The translations under genes were made by a program, and so were the position numbers. From contig JABAKD010000022.1 in the NCBI GenBank assembly GCA_012845835.1, forward strand, positions 11,302,718 to 11,366,717: a DNA stretch of 64,000 nt, written 5' to 3'. Shown piece after piece: positions 19,135 through 29,650 of the stretch (its first letter is position 1; every line of letters starts with the position of its first letter). The stretch is from Undaria pinnatifida (Eukaryota; Sar; Phaeophyceae; Laminariales; Alariaceae). The notes under the pieces are model-generated. The model did not search any database and was not told the DNA's origin. It saw only the letters and a list, made by a program, of their open reading frames with translations.

Positions 19135-22100
19135 GTACGCTGCTTGCTACTACTACTGCTGTACGAGGTATGATATACCACTATTGTTGGGAATATAAAA
19201 ACCGTTGTATTATTAGTATTATTAGGAAACACGGCCATTATATTTTCGTCCATATATTAAGAGTACGTTGCCTCATCGTATGACAGCTTCTTGTGGGCGA
19301 TCTGCGATAGGGGGTTGTTGCTGATAGCGCAGAGGGAAGCTATTAATAGCTGACTGACAGGAAGGTTTGTCGAGAAAGGTTTTGCAAGAAGGGAGCAAAT
19401 AGCGACCTGGTCTGGCTCGATTATGGCGTTATTTTAATGTGGAAAAGTTTGGAAGGGCGCTACTCGTATTTCTCCGAGGTATGATACAAGGTATCGCTTT
19501 TGCTTTGCACCATCAAAGCCATGTTAGAGAGCTCTTCAAAGCCCATAGATTACAAGGGCTCCGCACCGCGGGCGGCTGACGCAAGCTCACTTGTGCAAGG
19601 AAGAATACAACTAAAAGTGCAGGGGGCAGACAGAAGAGGCCCATGATTGATGCAGCTAGCGATTTGATAAGGCCGAGAGCTATTTGTGCAGAGCTGGTTG
19701 CCCTGTGCTTTGGTGTTTGCTTGTTGGCGATGTCACGTTCTGATCGGCAAAGTATTTGTGTAGTTTGCGGGGGGGGAAACATGGGCCGAGAGAGGACAAT
19801 CGAACAAAGAACTCGGATCCCGCGATTAATACCAATTACGGTGCCTACCTCCGCGTTTATGGGGCACCTCTATATAAGGCCACTGCTTATTTTACCGTCC
19901 TGCAGGAATAACACAGGCTTGTGTTGGTCACTGGTTACTGCATACTCCGTATGTCCGACAACTGTTTTTCTGCTAGATATACATTCCTACTTGTGCTGTA
20001 GCTGGTATTTTGCGACGTTACGAGATAAAAGCGAAAGAGCTCCATCGGACGATGAGGCTCTCGACCCGCACGTGTGTACAGTGTGAGCTGCGGTGTATCC
20101 CGCGGGCGTCGCGGATCCCTGTTGCTGTGCCAGAGGGGATGGAGCACTGAGATGCCTGTGCTCTTCGGTCAAGGACTACTCCTACAGCTGTATCGCTTTT
20201 TCCAGACAAGGGGTTTTCCGTAGTTGTTGATATCACAGTTTAGCGGTACAATGCTGCATTCGATCTATGAACGGCGAGAGTCAATGTCACCTTCAACGTT
20301 ACCTTGATATGTGACTCTGTAGAATCCTTTAACAGCTATTAATAGCTCCGAGACCTATTATATCGGTGCGAGTACTGACAGGAGATCGATGGAACCAGTA
20401 GCGACCCTGTTTGTGTCGTGGAACCTAAATAATGGCACAAGCTTTCATCGCGAATTAGTACGTCGTTTCGTTCCTCTTGTGTAGATAGGACCTAGGACGG
20501 GCCATACGGGCATGGCCATTTCGACGACACTGGTGCTGCCAAAGAAATGGGTAGCGGCGCTCTTGCCCCTTGTCGGACCTCCGTCTAGGAACCAAGGACT
20601 CCCAACTGTAAAACTTGTATATTATTACTAAATAGGTCATGACGGCTAAAAACTAGACTGTCAACCGGCATGTTAAGCTGCTGCCGATGCGTCCCGCTCG
20701 ATTGCTCCGCATAAGTGTCGAAGCGGAAGCTAACGGGCCGCTTCTGTATTAAATATACGAGTATCCGTTCCTTCGTCTGTCTCGGGACTGGAGCCTTTGG
20801 CAAAGTTCACCCGCGATTCCACCCATGCAGTAACCCTGCTGTACCCGGTACTACGGTAGATGTGCACCTTTTTTGTTCCTGGAGCTCCTAACTCGAGGAG
20901 GTGCTATATCAAATACCTCACCAAGAAATGGATTTTGAGGAAAGACGCGTGCTACGATAGAGGTGCACCACTGTTTTTTTCTTAATACTACCCCTCAATT
21001 TGGGAGCTGAAGATATCTCCCCAAAAAACTGACTGTGGAGAAAAAACTGCTGCCGGATGAAAAATCCCATGTCCTACGTGGGTACACAACGAGAATCAGG
21101 CAAGAAAAAATGGCCTATTTCCGATGATTTTGGGTAAAAGAGCCCCGTCATTCAGATACCATTTCAGACGAAAACTGCTACCTCTGTCGTAGCACGCGTC
21201 GAAAGTGATGGTGCAATACGATGAACCAACCCGTGGCCCAGGTATGCGAAACAACCATTTTGCAACACAAGAGTGGATGTCATTCCGACGATTTTTCGGT
21301 GAAGGAGCCTCGTCATCCAGACAAAATTTCAGCCAAAAAATGGTTTATACCTCTGTCGTCGCACGCGTCCTTGGGTATATCTGATACTGCGGTAGTTACC
21401 CTATGCCATTCAAAAAACAAAGTTTCAGCCAAATTTGGTGCTTGGAAGTGTTATGCCTCTTACCTCTCTCGTACCACGCGTCTGTGTCGGAAGCGGGACG
21501 TCAAGTTTTGGGGCTATACGGCACAAACACATCATGCCGATACCGGCCTGTCCTCCTGCACGCTCTGTTCCTAGGCGGTTGATTAAAATCGCTGTTCTTT
21601 TTCGCGCTTTTTTGTCGGTTTGAAGAAAAATAGTCTCAACATGGTTGATAGTTTCGTTTACGATCTCTTGTCTGTCCCTGCGTCCACCCCAATCGATATC
21701 ATCCACGCGCGATATTAATATTCGCGTCATTCTCTCTTTATCCGTGCGTGCTCGCCGATCGATATTTTCTTGTCTGTTACCGCGCTACCAACTGCCTGCG
21801 TGGGCCCCAAACAGATCCGCGATCTGCTGGAGGTCAAGGGGGTCGGGGCGAACTTTGCGAACGACCGAGGGGTGCGGCCCATGCACATCGCATGCCAGAC
21901 GGGAGACATGCGCCTTGTGCAAAGACTGCTAGAGCTCGGTGAGGCGACCACTAAGAAACTGTAGCTGTCTAGTCGCTAGGGGTTCGTGCAGCTGGATATT
22001 TTATACTTTCGAGTCGACTTTGTTCGTTGGTTGAGTATTCGGAGAATCGTACACGTGGATGAATCTGCTTGCGTAGTCGGAGAATCGTATAGATGAGTGC

Positions 22101-22814
22101 TTAGGCCCCATCATGAACATCGCATGCCAGACGGGAGACATGCGCCTTGTACAGCGACTGCTCTGTAGACCTCGGTGAGGCAACCGCACGTGCGCGCGCA
22201 CTACGGCAGACGCAGGGGAGCACTAAAAATACAAAATCTTACGAACCACACTTTCTTTTTTATGGAGTCAGAAGGGTCAAATGTTTTTTTGTCGCTACCT
22301 TTGAGTTCTGTTTGGGTTGAGGCTTAGAAAGCAAGGAGTCGAGTTTGAAATTTATACACAAGGAGTTGAGTGCGTGCAGTATTTACGAAGACTCTCACGG
22401 CTCGGACAGATCACAGCCCCGTCCGTGCTCTACATCTCTTGAGAACACATAGATCCGCGGTCTACCTGGTTTATGATATGCATGGCCTAAATCATGTTGC
22501 TGGGTGAGAGCCGAATGATCTGACTGATTTAGCACATGTTTCCTGGGCTAGGTCTGTACTACATAGATCCGGCACAACATATCATAACGACGTAAAGATT
22601 CTAGATGATCTAGATGATCTAGTAGGTGATCTGTCCGAGGTATGAAGGCTCGTATCAGGTTTGTCGTAGGAGTTGGACCGTCCTCGTCTTCATGAACTGC
22701 AACAAGCTTGTGTAGCGTACACTAGGACTCTCTCGTGCTAGGATTTGCTGTGGAAGTTAGGTCGTCTCCATTTTTTTCAACTGTCGTTTTGTGTTACCTG
22801 CTTGTGTGCGTTCG

Positions 22815-22850
<36 letters not shown>

Positions 22851-25800
22851 TTGTTGTTAATTGTGTTTGTGTTGTGTTGCTTTGTTTTGGATTCGTTCCG
22901 TTTTATGTGGTCGTTTTGTGACACTGCTTGCTTGTTGTGTGCGTGCTTTGTTATTTCCAGGTGATAGTTCTGTGTTGTTCGTGGTTTGGTTTGGTTTGGT
23001 TTGGTTTGGTTTGGTTTGGTTTGGTTTGGTTTGAGCCTGGACGCGTCCTGATATAGATTGTACCTTATTGGCTGAAACGTTTCTGAGTGGCAAGAGCGCC
23101 TGGACCCAAAATCGTCGCAAATTCATTATTGTGCGAAGCGCTTTTTTGTATGTCTAGAAAAGGGGATTGTTCTTCGGGTAGCACTTTATTTTGATTCTCA
23201 AATATATCAGTCGCTGGATGGGGCATAGAGCTCCTCCATAAGTGAGCAATTTAGTCAACCTCTCCCCTAGCATGCGTCCGTGGCCATGTGGCGGTTAAAC
23301 ACGATACAGTGAGTACCCCGATTTAAGAGCGCCGGGGATAAGAGCATTCGGGACTTGAGAGCAGTCAAATCGGCATGTCCCGCCTTTACTAAAGGCTATA
23401 TATTTCCCACTGCAGATAAGAGCATTGTGTAGTAAGGAGCGCTTGTTTGGGCTTGTCACGGGGCGCTCTTAAATCGGGGTACCCACTGTATCATTTTCTC
23501 CTGTCGTATTTTGATAGGGGCGGACATCATCACGGCCGACAAGGCGGGCAACACCCCCCTCCACTACGCCTCCAAGGGCGGGTATACGGAGATGGTCAAG
23601 ATGCTGGTGGGGCAGGGAGCGGCGGTGGAGAAACGTAACGGCTCAAAACTGACGGCGTATGATGTCGCGACGGACCACGTTGTACGGCAATACCTCTTGC
23701 CTCTGCAGCTACGGGTGAGCCGCACACAGTTTTGTCGTACCAAAAGGGGGGCGGGGGGCGGTAATAATCGTACCTTGCATGTTGGCAGGACCATAGACCC
23801 GCGCGTCCGTACAATGCCGGGAAGGAGCAGCACGTCGGGTATTCACCGTTCAGGCAGAGATTTTGCGTGCACCGTGAGACAGGTCTTCTCGAAATGCTAA
23901 TAGCAACCGTCCTTAGTTTTTTTTTTTGCTATTTCAGATACATCTCAGCTGTGAGTTCGACCAATGGGTGGTCGGTGCTCAGCAGTGAAAGCTTCGCAGT
24001 ACGTCGGCCGCCCGTGTTCTATATATTTCTCGTAATTTTCGTAGGTCGCTGATTCTGCCAGGGTTGTAGACATCCAACGTGACGCCCTTAGTATCTCTGA
24101 TGTGGAAGATATGGCATCCCACGCTGGCATCTTCCTTCCGCCCCGCGCAGTTCCTGATTCGAAGATAAATTTCTTGTCCGTAAATATCAGGGTGTTCGCG
24201 ACATCCTTTTTTTTGGGGTAAGTTTTTATCGTGGAACATATGGGTGGCGACGTTTTTTTTTTCATAGCAGGAAATCTACTGTAGGTACGTACTGTCGTTG
24301 AATCTCTCAGACCTATTTCGTTTGCCTACCTTGATGAAAAATATCTGCGTTTGCTGCTGGGTTGGTCTTCACCCTTGACCGCTGCGAAAATATTCCACTC
24401 TAGTACCAAGTAGTTTATTCCCGAAAAAATTGTGCATGTAGTTCTACTATGAATAAGAGAGATTCACACGCGTCTACGACGCACAGCAGTCTTCAGTCGG
24501 CGGTACCCTCCACGTGAACAGCCGTCTCTCTACGTGTGCATCATCTGAAGTCGAGTGTTCTCGTCCTATATTACCGGTACCCCGTGTCCCGGGATTATAG
24601 GAATGCGAGGGTCTATGGTCCTACGGACTACGACCATGCGTGATACGATTATCCCCCCCCCCCCTCCCTCCCCAATGATGCGCGCAGGCGGAAGATGGAA
24701 ACCCCTATTATGCCGTGCCCACAACGGGGGATGTCCTCAGAAACCCCGCGCAACTGACGGTCCTTGTCCTACCCCCGCCCCCCCCTCCCATGATGCGCAC
24801 AGGCGGAGGCTGGAAATCCCGATTATGCTGTCCATACCATGGGCATCACCTCAGACACCCCGCGCAACTACGAGCAGTACGGCGTTCCAGGGCAGCCCAA
24901 CGCCCTGCACGGCCAGCCCCCCCACGGCGTCCATACCCCGTCGGCGGCAGGCCCCGACCGTATGAGCACCGCCCTCGGAGCTTTGATGCAGGCGCCAACC
25001 TTCGCTCCCCCTCGGCCAGGTCCCGCGGGAATGGCGCCCCCCACAGTTTATCCCGGCGGTGTTAGTGGCGCTCCGCCATTGAAACCCGGCTCTGCTTCAC
25101 CCCCCGGTGGTAGCGGCGTAGGGTTCGCCAATCCGGCGGGTGCTCTCCCCCCCCCCCCACCGGCTATGGGGATGGGGGCGTTACCATCGTCCGCCGCGTC
25201 GGGGCCGCCTTTGCCCGCTGGCCAGGTTAACTTTGCTGCGCCTTCCGCTGCTGCTGCATCAGAGGGTGCCTCTTCTGCGCTGCCTTCGGCAACAGCGCCT
25301 CCACCCGTAGCGAGTGTCGACGGGGGAGGAAGAGCGACCACCCCGCCCCACCCCGGAGATGTTACTGCGCAGGTGCAGAGTTCGTCGCCGGTAGTGGCGA
25401 CGACGGCGAATTTATCCCCTGGAATGGCCGGGCTACCCTTTCCGGGAACCACGTCGTCGCCGCCGCCTCCGCCCCCGGCAGCGGGAGCAAGCCCGCAGGC
25501 TGGGGAGGGAGCAGGCGCGGTTAGCACTAGCGCAATGATGGAGCCGTTGTCGGCGGGATCGTGTTTTCCCGAGGACGAAACGCCCGCTTCCAAAAACGAA
25601 GGTGTAGCGGGTGCGGGTGGCGCTAGAGAACGAGCGACGCCCCCGCACTCCGGTGCAGGTGGCACCCCAGTTGCTGCACGGCCATTCTCTGTTGTGCCTG
25701 TTCACGTGCAGAAGCAGGAAGAGGCGGACACTGCTCCGACGGAGCCTCGGCGACCTGATTCCGCGGCTGGGGGGAGAGGCGACCCGGTTATGACGAATGT

Positions 25801-27967
25801 TGATCTTTCCTCGAATTTTCAGAGTCAAGTGTCGGTGTCTGGAGGGGAGGGTTCGTTTCAAGCTAGTGAAGTCGGCGCGACTCTTCCCTCCCCCCCCCCT
25901 GCTCATCCATCGTCTGCACCTTCGAGCGGACGGGGGGCTCCACCGCCTTCCCGGCCACCGGTAAGATACTGTAGCTCGTACCTGTCGCCGGTTGCTTCCG
26001 TTGGTGGGAAGCGCAAAAAATCGACAACGATTCGTTTTGGTTTTAGTTTTTAATTTAGGGATTCCTGTCCTCGGGCGAGAGACACGGCACATGGAGATTG
26101 ATTCGGACAAGCAAGGCTGGAAAGGAGCCCCTAGTGTTTGTTTTTGGGCGCCGTCGTGTATTGGACACTCGCCTGAAAATATGTTGTCTCTTATTTTTTA
26201 TGGTTCGCTCGCTCTTTGTAGTGTGCTCGCATCGTTTTGGTCAGCTGTATCCTGGGCCGAGGGCGCTTGTTTACTCAGACTTGCTAGTAGAGTGCTTGTT
26301 GCCGCGTTAGCGAGTGTGGTGAACGCCTCATTGCCATACTTTTTTCGTCTTACACCGCCCGACCAGACTCGTTCGTTTTGGGAAGGCAATCGGCAAGTCG
26401 TACATCCTTGCCAGTGTGCTGCCAGATTTTATGGACTCATTGTTCGACATTACATTTTTATCAGATTTTCTGTGTGTTTTGATGAAAGTTCATTGGCTCA
26501 GATTGTGCCGCATCTGAATCAAATTACACCGCAGTTATCTAAGGTTGCACCGCATCAGGTTGCACCGCGTCAGGTTGTGTCGCGTATCAGCTACGCACAA
26601 ATCCACGTTACTCTGATACTCGCTTCGTTCTCCGTTTTCGTCTGGCAGGGAGCCTACACACCAGGCCCTGGACCGCACCAGCCGGCGGCCGAGCAGCCGC
26701 AGGGGAAATTCAAGCCTATTAAGCCGGACGGCTTCCACTCCAGTGCCTCGGACAAAGCGTTGCAGCGCAGGTAATGGCCCACAGCGAGTAGCGCTAATCG
26801 TGCCACATGTACCTGGTACTGGATACGATTTTTCGTGCTATTGCGGCCCTTTTATGAGCACGGGCTATATTTCAGGGAGATGAACTGTTCATTGGGTGAG
26901 ATTTCATAATTATCATCGCTGTCGTAGTCGTCATCGTCGTCATCATCCTTGGACGGCAGAAGTTGTGCCTCTCTACGTACACCTAAATGCTTGGCGTGAT
27001 GCGCGGTAGACCTTCGTATGATATCTGTCCTGTGGCGCCCCCTGAATGAATGGTGTATAATAATTGTTTTTTCATCTTCCGGCAAAGAGTACAAGTTAAG
27101 ATTATTTACTCGATTGTGTGCTGTGCATACGCCTTACAGGAGTGGAAGACCCTGCTAGTTGTCACCCGCTTTTACACTGCCAGCTATACAGTGCAGGCCA
27201 CCTATTAGTAGTTGGACGCATGGTGATAACTAAGGCAGGCTGTTATCTACAGGAGACCCGGGGGGCGCTATGCTGAAGTTAGTGTAGATCGCACGGCCTC
27301 ACTGACAAGAAACCCAGCCAGGGTCAGTAATTGTGTTTCTCATTTGACTGCACTGTGTTGACAACGGTGATGTGCTTCACGTGCCCGTCTCACTCGCAGG
27401 TACGGTCACACAAAAATCGTGCGAGACATGGGTGCACCCCCAACGGCCGCTCAGCTGGGTGGCACCCAAGGACCCCCTGTCGGCGGCGCGTCCTACCCTT
27501 CGCCAATGGGAGGACCGCCGCCCATGGCGATGCCGGGACCCCCCCCGATGGCGGGACAGCATTCCGGTGAAGGATATGCGCAACCTCAAGCTCGCTCTCA
27601 GTATGCGTTACCGCAAGCGGGATACTATAGCCAACAGTATGGTGGTGCTGGGGGCATGCAGCAGAGCTACGGACAGCAGCCATTTGGACAGCAGCAGCCG
27701 CCGCCAGGTGGTAACCAGCATAGCGCGATGCCGGCGTACTCTCGACCGCCCCCGAACATGAACGGTGGCGTTGGTGGTGACGGTCGGAGTGCGTTGCCGC
27801 CGCCAGGCGGGTATGCATACACGCCTTCTGGGATGGGCCACGCGGCGGCTGCCTCGCCAGCGCCAGATAATGAATCGCGAGGCGGGGGAGGGGGCGGGTA
27901 TAACGTTTTTAACCCGTCCACAGATAGAGTGGTCGCTGCCGATTCCACTTCCAATGCTGTTTTGTGA
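19030..27967 (+). CDS. Ankyrin-repeat, proline-rich protein, seven exons, 744 aa (gene level)
   Basis: Joined exons 19030-19134, 21815-21938, 23518-23714, 23938-23950, 24855-25960, 26649-26770 and 27400-27967 give one frame of 744 codons plus TGA, with matching phases at every junction (0, 1, 0, 1, 0, 2). Residues 20-142 contain three to four ankyrin units (GANFANDRGVRPMHIACQTG; DKAGNTPLHYASKGG; YDVATDHVVRQYLL). Residues about 150-515 are a low-complexity Pro/Gly/Ala/Ser region, and 536-563 hold a compact motif (FKPIKPDGFHSSASDKALQ...YGHTK). The C-terminal 180 residues are Gln/Pro/Gly/Tyr-rich and probably disordered. No signal peptide or membrane segment. Probably a cytosolic scaffold or adaptor; the partner is unknown. 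Confidence is lowest for the micro-exon. Confidence 0.85.
19513..19800 (-). repeat. R2 repeat copy, reversed
   Basis: The reverse complement has the R2 order: oligo-C tract, TGCCGATCAGAACGTGACATC, AGCTCTGCACAAATAGCTCT, ATCATGGGCCTCTTCT and a GTCAGCCGCCCGCGG half-hairpin, with GGAGCCCTTGTAA. The left arm of the terminal hairpin is missing. Related to copies at 32280-32530, 33275-33540, 38505-38745, 38890-39116 and 54335-54585. Lies in intron 1 of the ankyrin gene. Confidence 0.7.
20860..21490. repeat. Diverged tandem repeat with TACCTCTGTCGTAGCACGCGTC blocks
   Basis: The blocks ACCTCTGTCGT(A/C)GCACGCGTC recur near 21179, 21350 and 21463. They are preceded by AAAATTTCAG(C/A)CAAAA and GAGCC(C/T)CGTCAT, with a reversed relative near 20945 (GACGCGTGCTACGATAGAGGTGCACC). 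Intronic, no coding potential. Confidence 0.6.
21815..21938 (+). CDS. Ankyrin gene exon 2
   Basis: Acceptor ccaaacag|ATCCGC (phase 0) and donor agctcg|GTGAGG (phase 1). Encodes IRDLLEVKGVGANFANDRG, VRPMHIACQTGDMRLVQRLL, ELG. This is a classic ankyrin unit; the G codon is completed by exon 3. Confidence 0.88.
22100..22180 (+). pseudogene. Partial copy of ankyrin exon 2 with donor retained
   Basis: ACATCGCATGCCAGACGGGAGACATGCGCCTTGT is identical to exon 2, followed by aCAGCGACTGCTCTGTAGACCTCG|GTGAGGCAACC. The copy keeps the GTGAGG donor but has an inserted CTCTGT and an in-frame stop. It lies about 230 bp downstream of the real exon and lacks a 5' half and an acceptor. Confidence 0.8.
22400..22645 (+). 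repeat. Repeat family D copy
   Basis: Includes GGTGAGAGCCGAATGATCTGACTGATTTAGCACATGTTTCCTGGG and ends in CTAGATGATCTAGATGATCTAG. Related to copies at 6130, 12720 and 28320. Confidence 0.65.
22809..22854. repeat. (TGCG)n microsatellite
   Basis: About ten uninterrupted GTGC units in intron 2 of the ankyrin gene. Confidence 0.9.
22980..23033. repeat. (TTTGG)n microsatellite
   Basis: About ten consecutive GGTTT pentamers in intron 2 of the ankyrin gene. The KPNQT open frame on the other strand is only a translation of this. Confidence 0.9.
23307..23488. mobile_element. Pogo/Tc1-mariner-type MITE, 182 bp, TA target duplication
   Basis: The ends are inverted repeats of 27 bp with one mismatch: left CAGTGAGTACCCCGATTT..., right (reverse complement) CAGTGGGTACCCCGATTT..., both continuing AAGAGCGCC. 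TA flanks both sides (23305-23306 and 23489-23490). CAGT(G)GGTACC-CGATTTAA ends and a TA duplication fit pogo/Tigger-like elements. There is no transposase. It ends only 29 bp before ankyrin exon 3 and may contribute to that intron's 3' region. Confidence 0.85.
23518..23714 (+). CDS. Ankyrin gene exon 3
   Basis: Acceptor ttgatag|GGGCGG (phase 1) and donor ctacgg|GTGAGC (phase 0). Encodes ADIITADKAGNTPLHYASKG, GYTEMVKMLVGQGAAVEKRN, and GSKLTAYDVATDHVVRQYLL PLQLR. TPLHYA and VKMLVGQGA are diagnostic ankyrin motifs. Confidence 0.9.
23745..23825 (-). repeat. Left arm of an inverted repeat flanking the micro-exon
   Basis: Its reverse complement (CCCGGCATTGTACGGA...GGGTCTATGGTCCTG...ATGCAAGGTACGATTATTACC, then C-rich) matches 24590-24665 in the opposite orientation. 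The arms are about 75 bp with some gaps and are 765 bp apart, one on each side of the 13-bp exon at 23938. Confidence 0.75.
23938..23950 (+). CDS. Ankyrin gene micro-exon (13 bp)
   Basis: ATACATCTCAGCT lies between a textbook acceptor (tttttttttttgctatttcag|) and a textbook donor (|GTGAGT). Its length converts phase 0 of exon 3 to phase 1, exactly what the acceptor at 24855 needs, and adds IHLS plus a split Tyr. Without it the 368-codon proline-rich exon would be out of frame. The alternative is to skip it and use a weaker acceptor at 24872-24874 (gagcag|TACGGC), which is phase 0. Confidence 0.6.
24590..24665 (+). repeat. Right arm of the inverted repeat flanking the micro-exon
   Basis: CCCGGGATTATAGGAATGCGAGGGTCTATGGTCCT...CCATGCGTGATACGATTAT followed by an oligo-C tract; see 23745-23825. 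Confidence 0.75.
24675..24905 (+). repeat. 115-bp tandem duplication covering the acceptor of ankyrin exon 5
   Basis: ATGATGCGC(G/A)CAGGCGGA...GGAAA.CCC.ATTATGC...CCTCAG|A(A/C)ACCCCGCGCAACT occurs at 24675 and again at 24790. Both copies keep a CCTCAG acceptor. Only the second leads into the long proline-rich frame (the first runs to a TGA). Confidence 0.75.
24855..25960 (+). CDS. Ankyrin gene exon 5, proline-rich (368 codons)
   Basis: Acceptor acctcag|ACACCC (phase 1) and donor ccaccg|GTAAGA (phase 0). It starts TPRNYEQYGVPGQPNALHGQ and continues with Pro/Ala/Gly/Ser-rich segments such as PPPPPPAAGASPQ and PSPPPAHPSSAPS. Low complexity suggests disorder with possible SH3/EVH1-type polyproline ligands. 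Long antisense frames here are mirror images of the compositional bias. Confidence 0.85.
26510..26600. repeat. GTTGCACCGCATCAG short tandem repeat in ankyrin intron 5
   Basis: Six units of TTGCACCGC(A/G)TCAG-like 15-mers, preceded by GAAAGTTCATTGGCTCAG. The same arrangement (GAAGTTCAATGGCTCAG, then TTGCACCGCATTTGTCTCCAG units) lies at 44250-44360 in a patatin-gene intron. Confidence 0.7.
26649..26770 (+). CDS. Ankyrin gene exon 6
   Basis: Acceptor ctggcag|GGAGCC (phase 0) and donor gcgcag|GTAATG (phase 2). Reads GAYTPGPGPHQPAAEQPQGK then FKPIKPDGFHSSASDKALQR. The second half is the only non-low-complexity stretch of the C-terminal region and so is probably the conserved functional motif. Confidence 0.85.
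27255..27330 (-). repeat. Repeat E copy, reversed
   Basis: GGGGGGCGCTATGCTGAAGTTAGTGTAGATCGCACGGCCTC, ACAAGAAACCCAGCCAGGGTCAG; compare 48966-49045 and 8310-8560. Immediately upstream of ankyrin exon 7. Confidence 0.6.
27400..27967 (+). CDS. Ankyrin gene last exon (188 codons and TGA)
   Basis: Acceptor actcgcag|GTACGG (phase 2). It starts (R)YGHTKIVRDMGAPPTAAQLG and continues in Pro/Gly/Gln/Tyr-rich sequence (GYYSQQYGGAGGMQQSYGQQ; PPPNMNGGVGG) to ...DRVVAADSTSNAVL and TGA at 27965. A prion-like or RGG-free Q/Y composition. Confidence 0.85.
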
Positions 27968-28319
27968 CGTTTTTCTTATGCGTCTGTTTTGTTTTCGTGG
28001 GGGTGAGTTGTTGTTGTAGTTCCCTTCGCGATATCTTTGTAAGGATGTTGCCAGCAGGGTGGGGTCCGGGGTTACCAGAAAAAAGTCAGAACGTATTGCT
28101 TAAGACCTTACGGTGAGACCTTGTCCCTTAGTGAGCTTTAGCTTTGATGCTTTGTAGCTTTGGGTAAGGTTTTGATGGGGTTGATGTGAGTTGGGAGAGA
28201 GGTCGCAATGACCACAAGCAGGTGTATGCTCCATTAGTTGGCGACAGTGCCCACAACAAATCATCATGAACATTCCCAGTACAATTTCACACATTGGACA
28301 GGTCACGATAGATGTCATT

Positions 28320-28500
28320 TGGGTCCTATATCTGTCGTTACGGTGTATGGTGCGAGATCTGTGCAGTGCAGATCCCACCCAGGAAACTCGTGCTAACTGC
28401 TAACTCATGCAGATCGTACGGCTCCACACTCGGTAAAATTCACCGAGGTCATGCAGATCTTACAAGCCAAGGATATGTCTGCCCTGAGAGACAGATCATG
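28320..28500 (-). repeat. Repeat family D copy
   Basis: GATCTGTGCAGTGCAGATCCCACCCAGGAAACTCGTGCTAA...CATGCAGATCGTACGGCTCCACACTCGG; see 6130-6300. Confidence 0.6.
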
Positions 28501-28834
28501 AACTAGAATCTGATGTGTTTCGATGTGTACAATTTAACGGTCTCAGGCCCTACAGCAGTAGGTATTCCCACGCACCTACCTGCAGCCTGTGGCGTCGGGG
28601 GGCATCCTTTGGATATGCATTTTCGCGCGGGTGTTTAATTCTACTTATCATAATAATATGTAGGCATGCATGCAATACCTGCTTGAACACGTCACCACAT
28701 AATATCCTCTGTCTCTCGTCTCTGCTTTTGTGATCTGGATCTACCTTGAGTAAAGAACAAAGTGAGGTTCCTTTGGTGCCCGTTAAGGCTCGGTTGTGCC
28801 CGCTTGCCTGTGAAGTCCCTTGACACTGACGAGA

Positions 28835-28915
28835 ACAACCAGTAGTGGCGGCATGCGGAGTAGTGCCGGTTGCCGTTATAGTGCAGGTATTTCCGGCATA
28901 CCGGCGCTAGAGAGG
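28835..28915 (+). repeat. Repeat F copy
   Basis: ACAACCAGTAGTGGCGGCATGCGGAGTAGTGCCGGTTGCCGTTATAGTGC...TTTCCGG matches 42555-42640 in the same orientation. Confidence 0.7.
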
Positions 28916-29579
28916 AGGACCCTTCAGTCTTTATCGGGTGAACAGCGATGCTGGCCCCGGGCTCCTGCCAAGTTCAGGGTTACAGGTGTGACGGTCTGGG
29001 TAATTGCTTATTTCCTATACATACGCGTAAGTACCTGGCTGGGCTTGGATACGCTACACAAAGCGAACACTTCGCAACAACCAGCACCAATCGCTACGGG
29101 TAGTCAAGAATGTTGGGGTCGTGACGCTATCACACAGCTCTCAAGAATCTGTCTACAGAACAAAAAGTTACTGAATAATATGGTGCCCGACGACACAGAA
29201 CAGGTGTGTGTCCCTCATGTTTTTTTAACAGGCAATGCAGCGCGCAACCTGGAACCAGGACAGACGGGCATAACCTACATGCAGATACTAGACTACACCG
29301 CCGTTGCTTTTTAAATGGGATAATACGAGTTCGCTCGCGCGCACACCGCGAACCAAATGCAATCGATCGTGAAGGACATACATGACCGAACTGCCACGAC
29401 AGCCACACGTCTTTTGATTGCACTCGTGTTCCTGTGTAATGCCGCCTGCCGTATTCTGTTCTTCAATGCTGCCTGCCGTGCTCTGTTCTGCGATGCTGCC
29501 TGCAACGCCCTGTGCTCTGTTCTCTTACTCGTACAGCGTATGTCTGCGTGAAAAAATCGTGTTTTCTATCAATCAAAAA

Positions 29580-29650
29580 ATGACGATAACGGTGATCGAG
29601 AATTTCGTCGAAACTCATATTTGCAAGTTGCGTGTGACATTGGATCGCGT
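29580..29650 (+). repeat. R4 copy (dispersed ~60-bp repeat)
   Basis: GATCGAGAATTTCGTCGAAACTCATATTTGCAAGTTGCGTGTGA. Other copies: 150-215 (reverse), 39135-39205, 48525-48610 and 53290-53370 (reverse). The core TTCGTCGAAACTCATCTTTGCAAGCTGCGTG is well kept. Confidence 0.65.

Noticed and set aside
25048-26110. Long antisense frames (205 and 225 codons) opposite ankyrin exon 5
   Set aside because: A GC-rich, codon-biased exon leaves the complementary frames open; they show no independent protein features.
28820-29314. 164-codon plus-strand frame
   Set aside because: Begins inside dispersed repeat F, has no motif, and has no splice or homology support.
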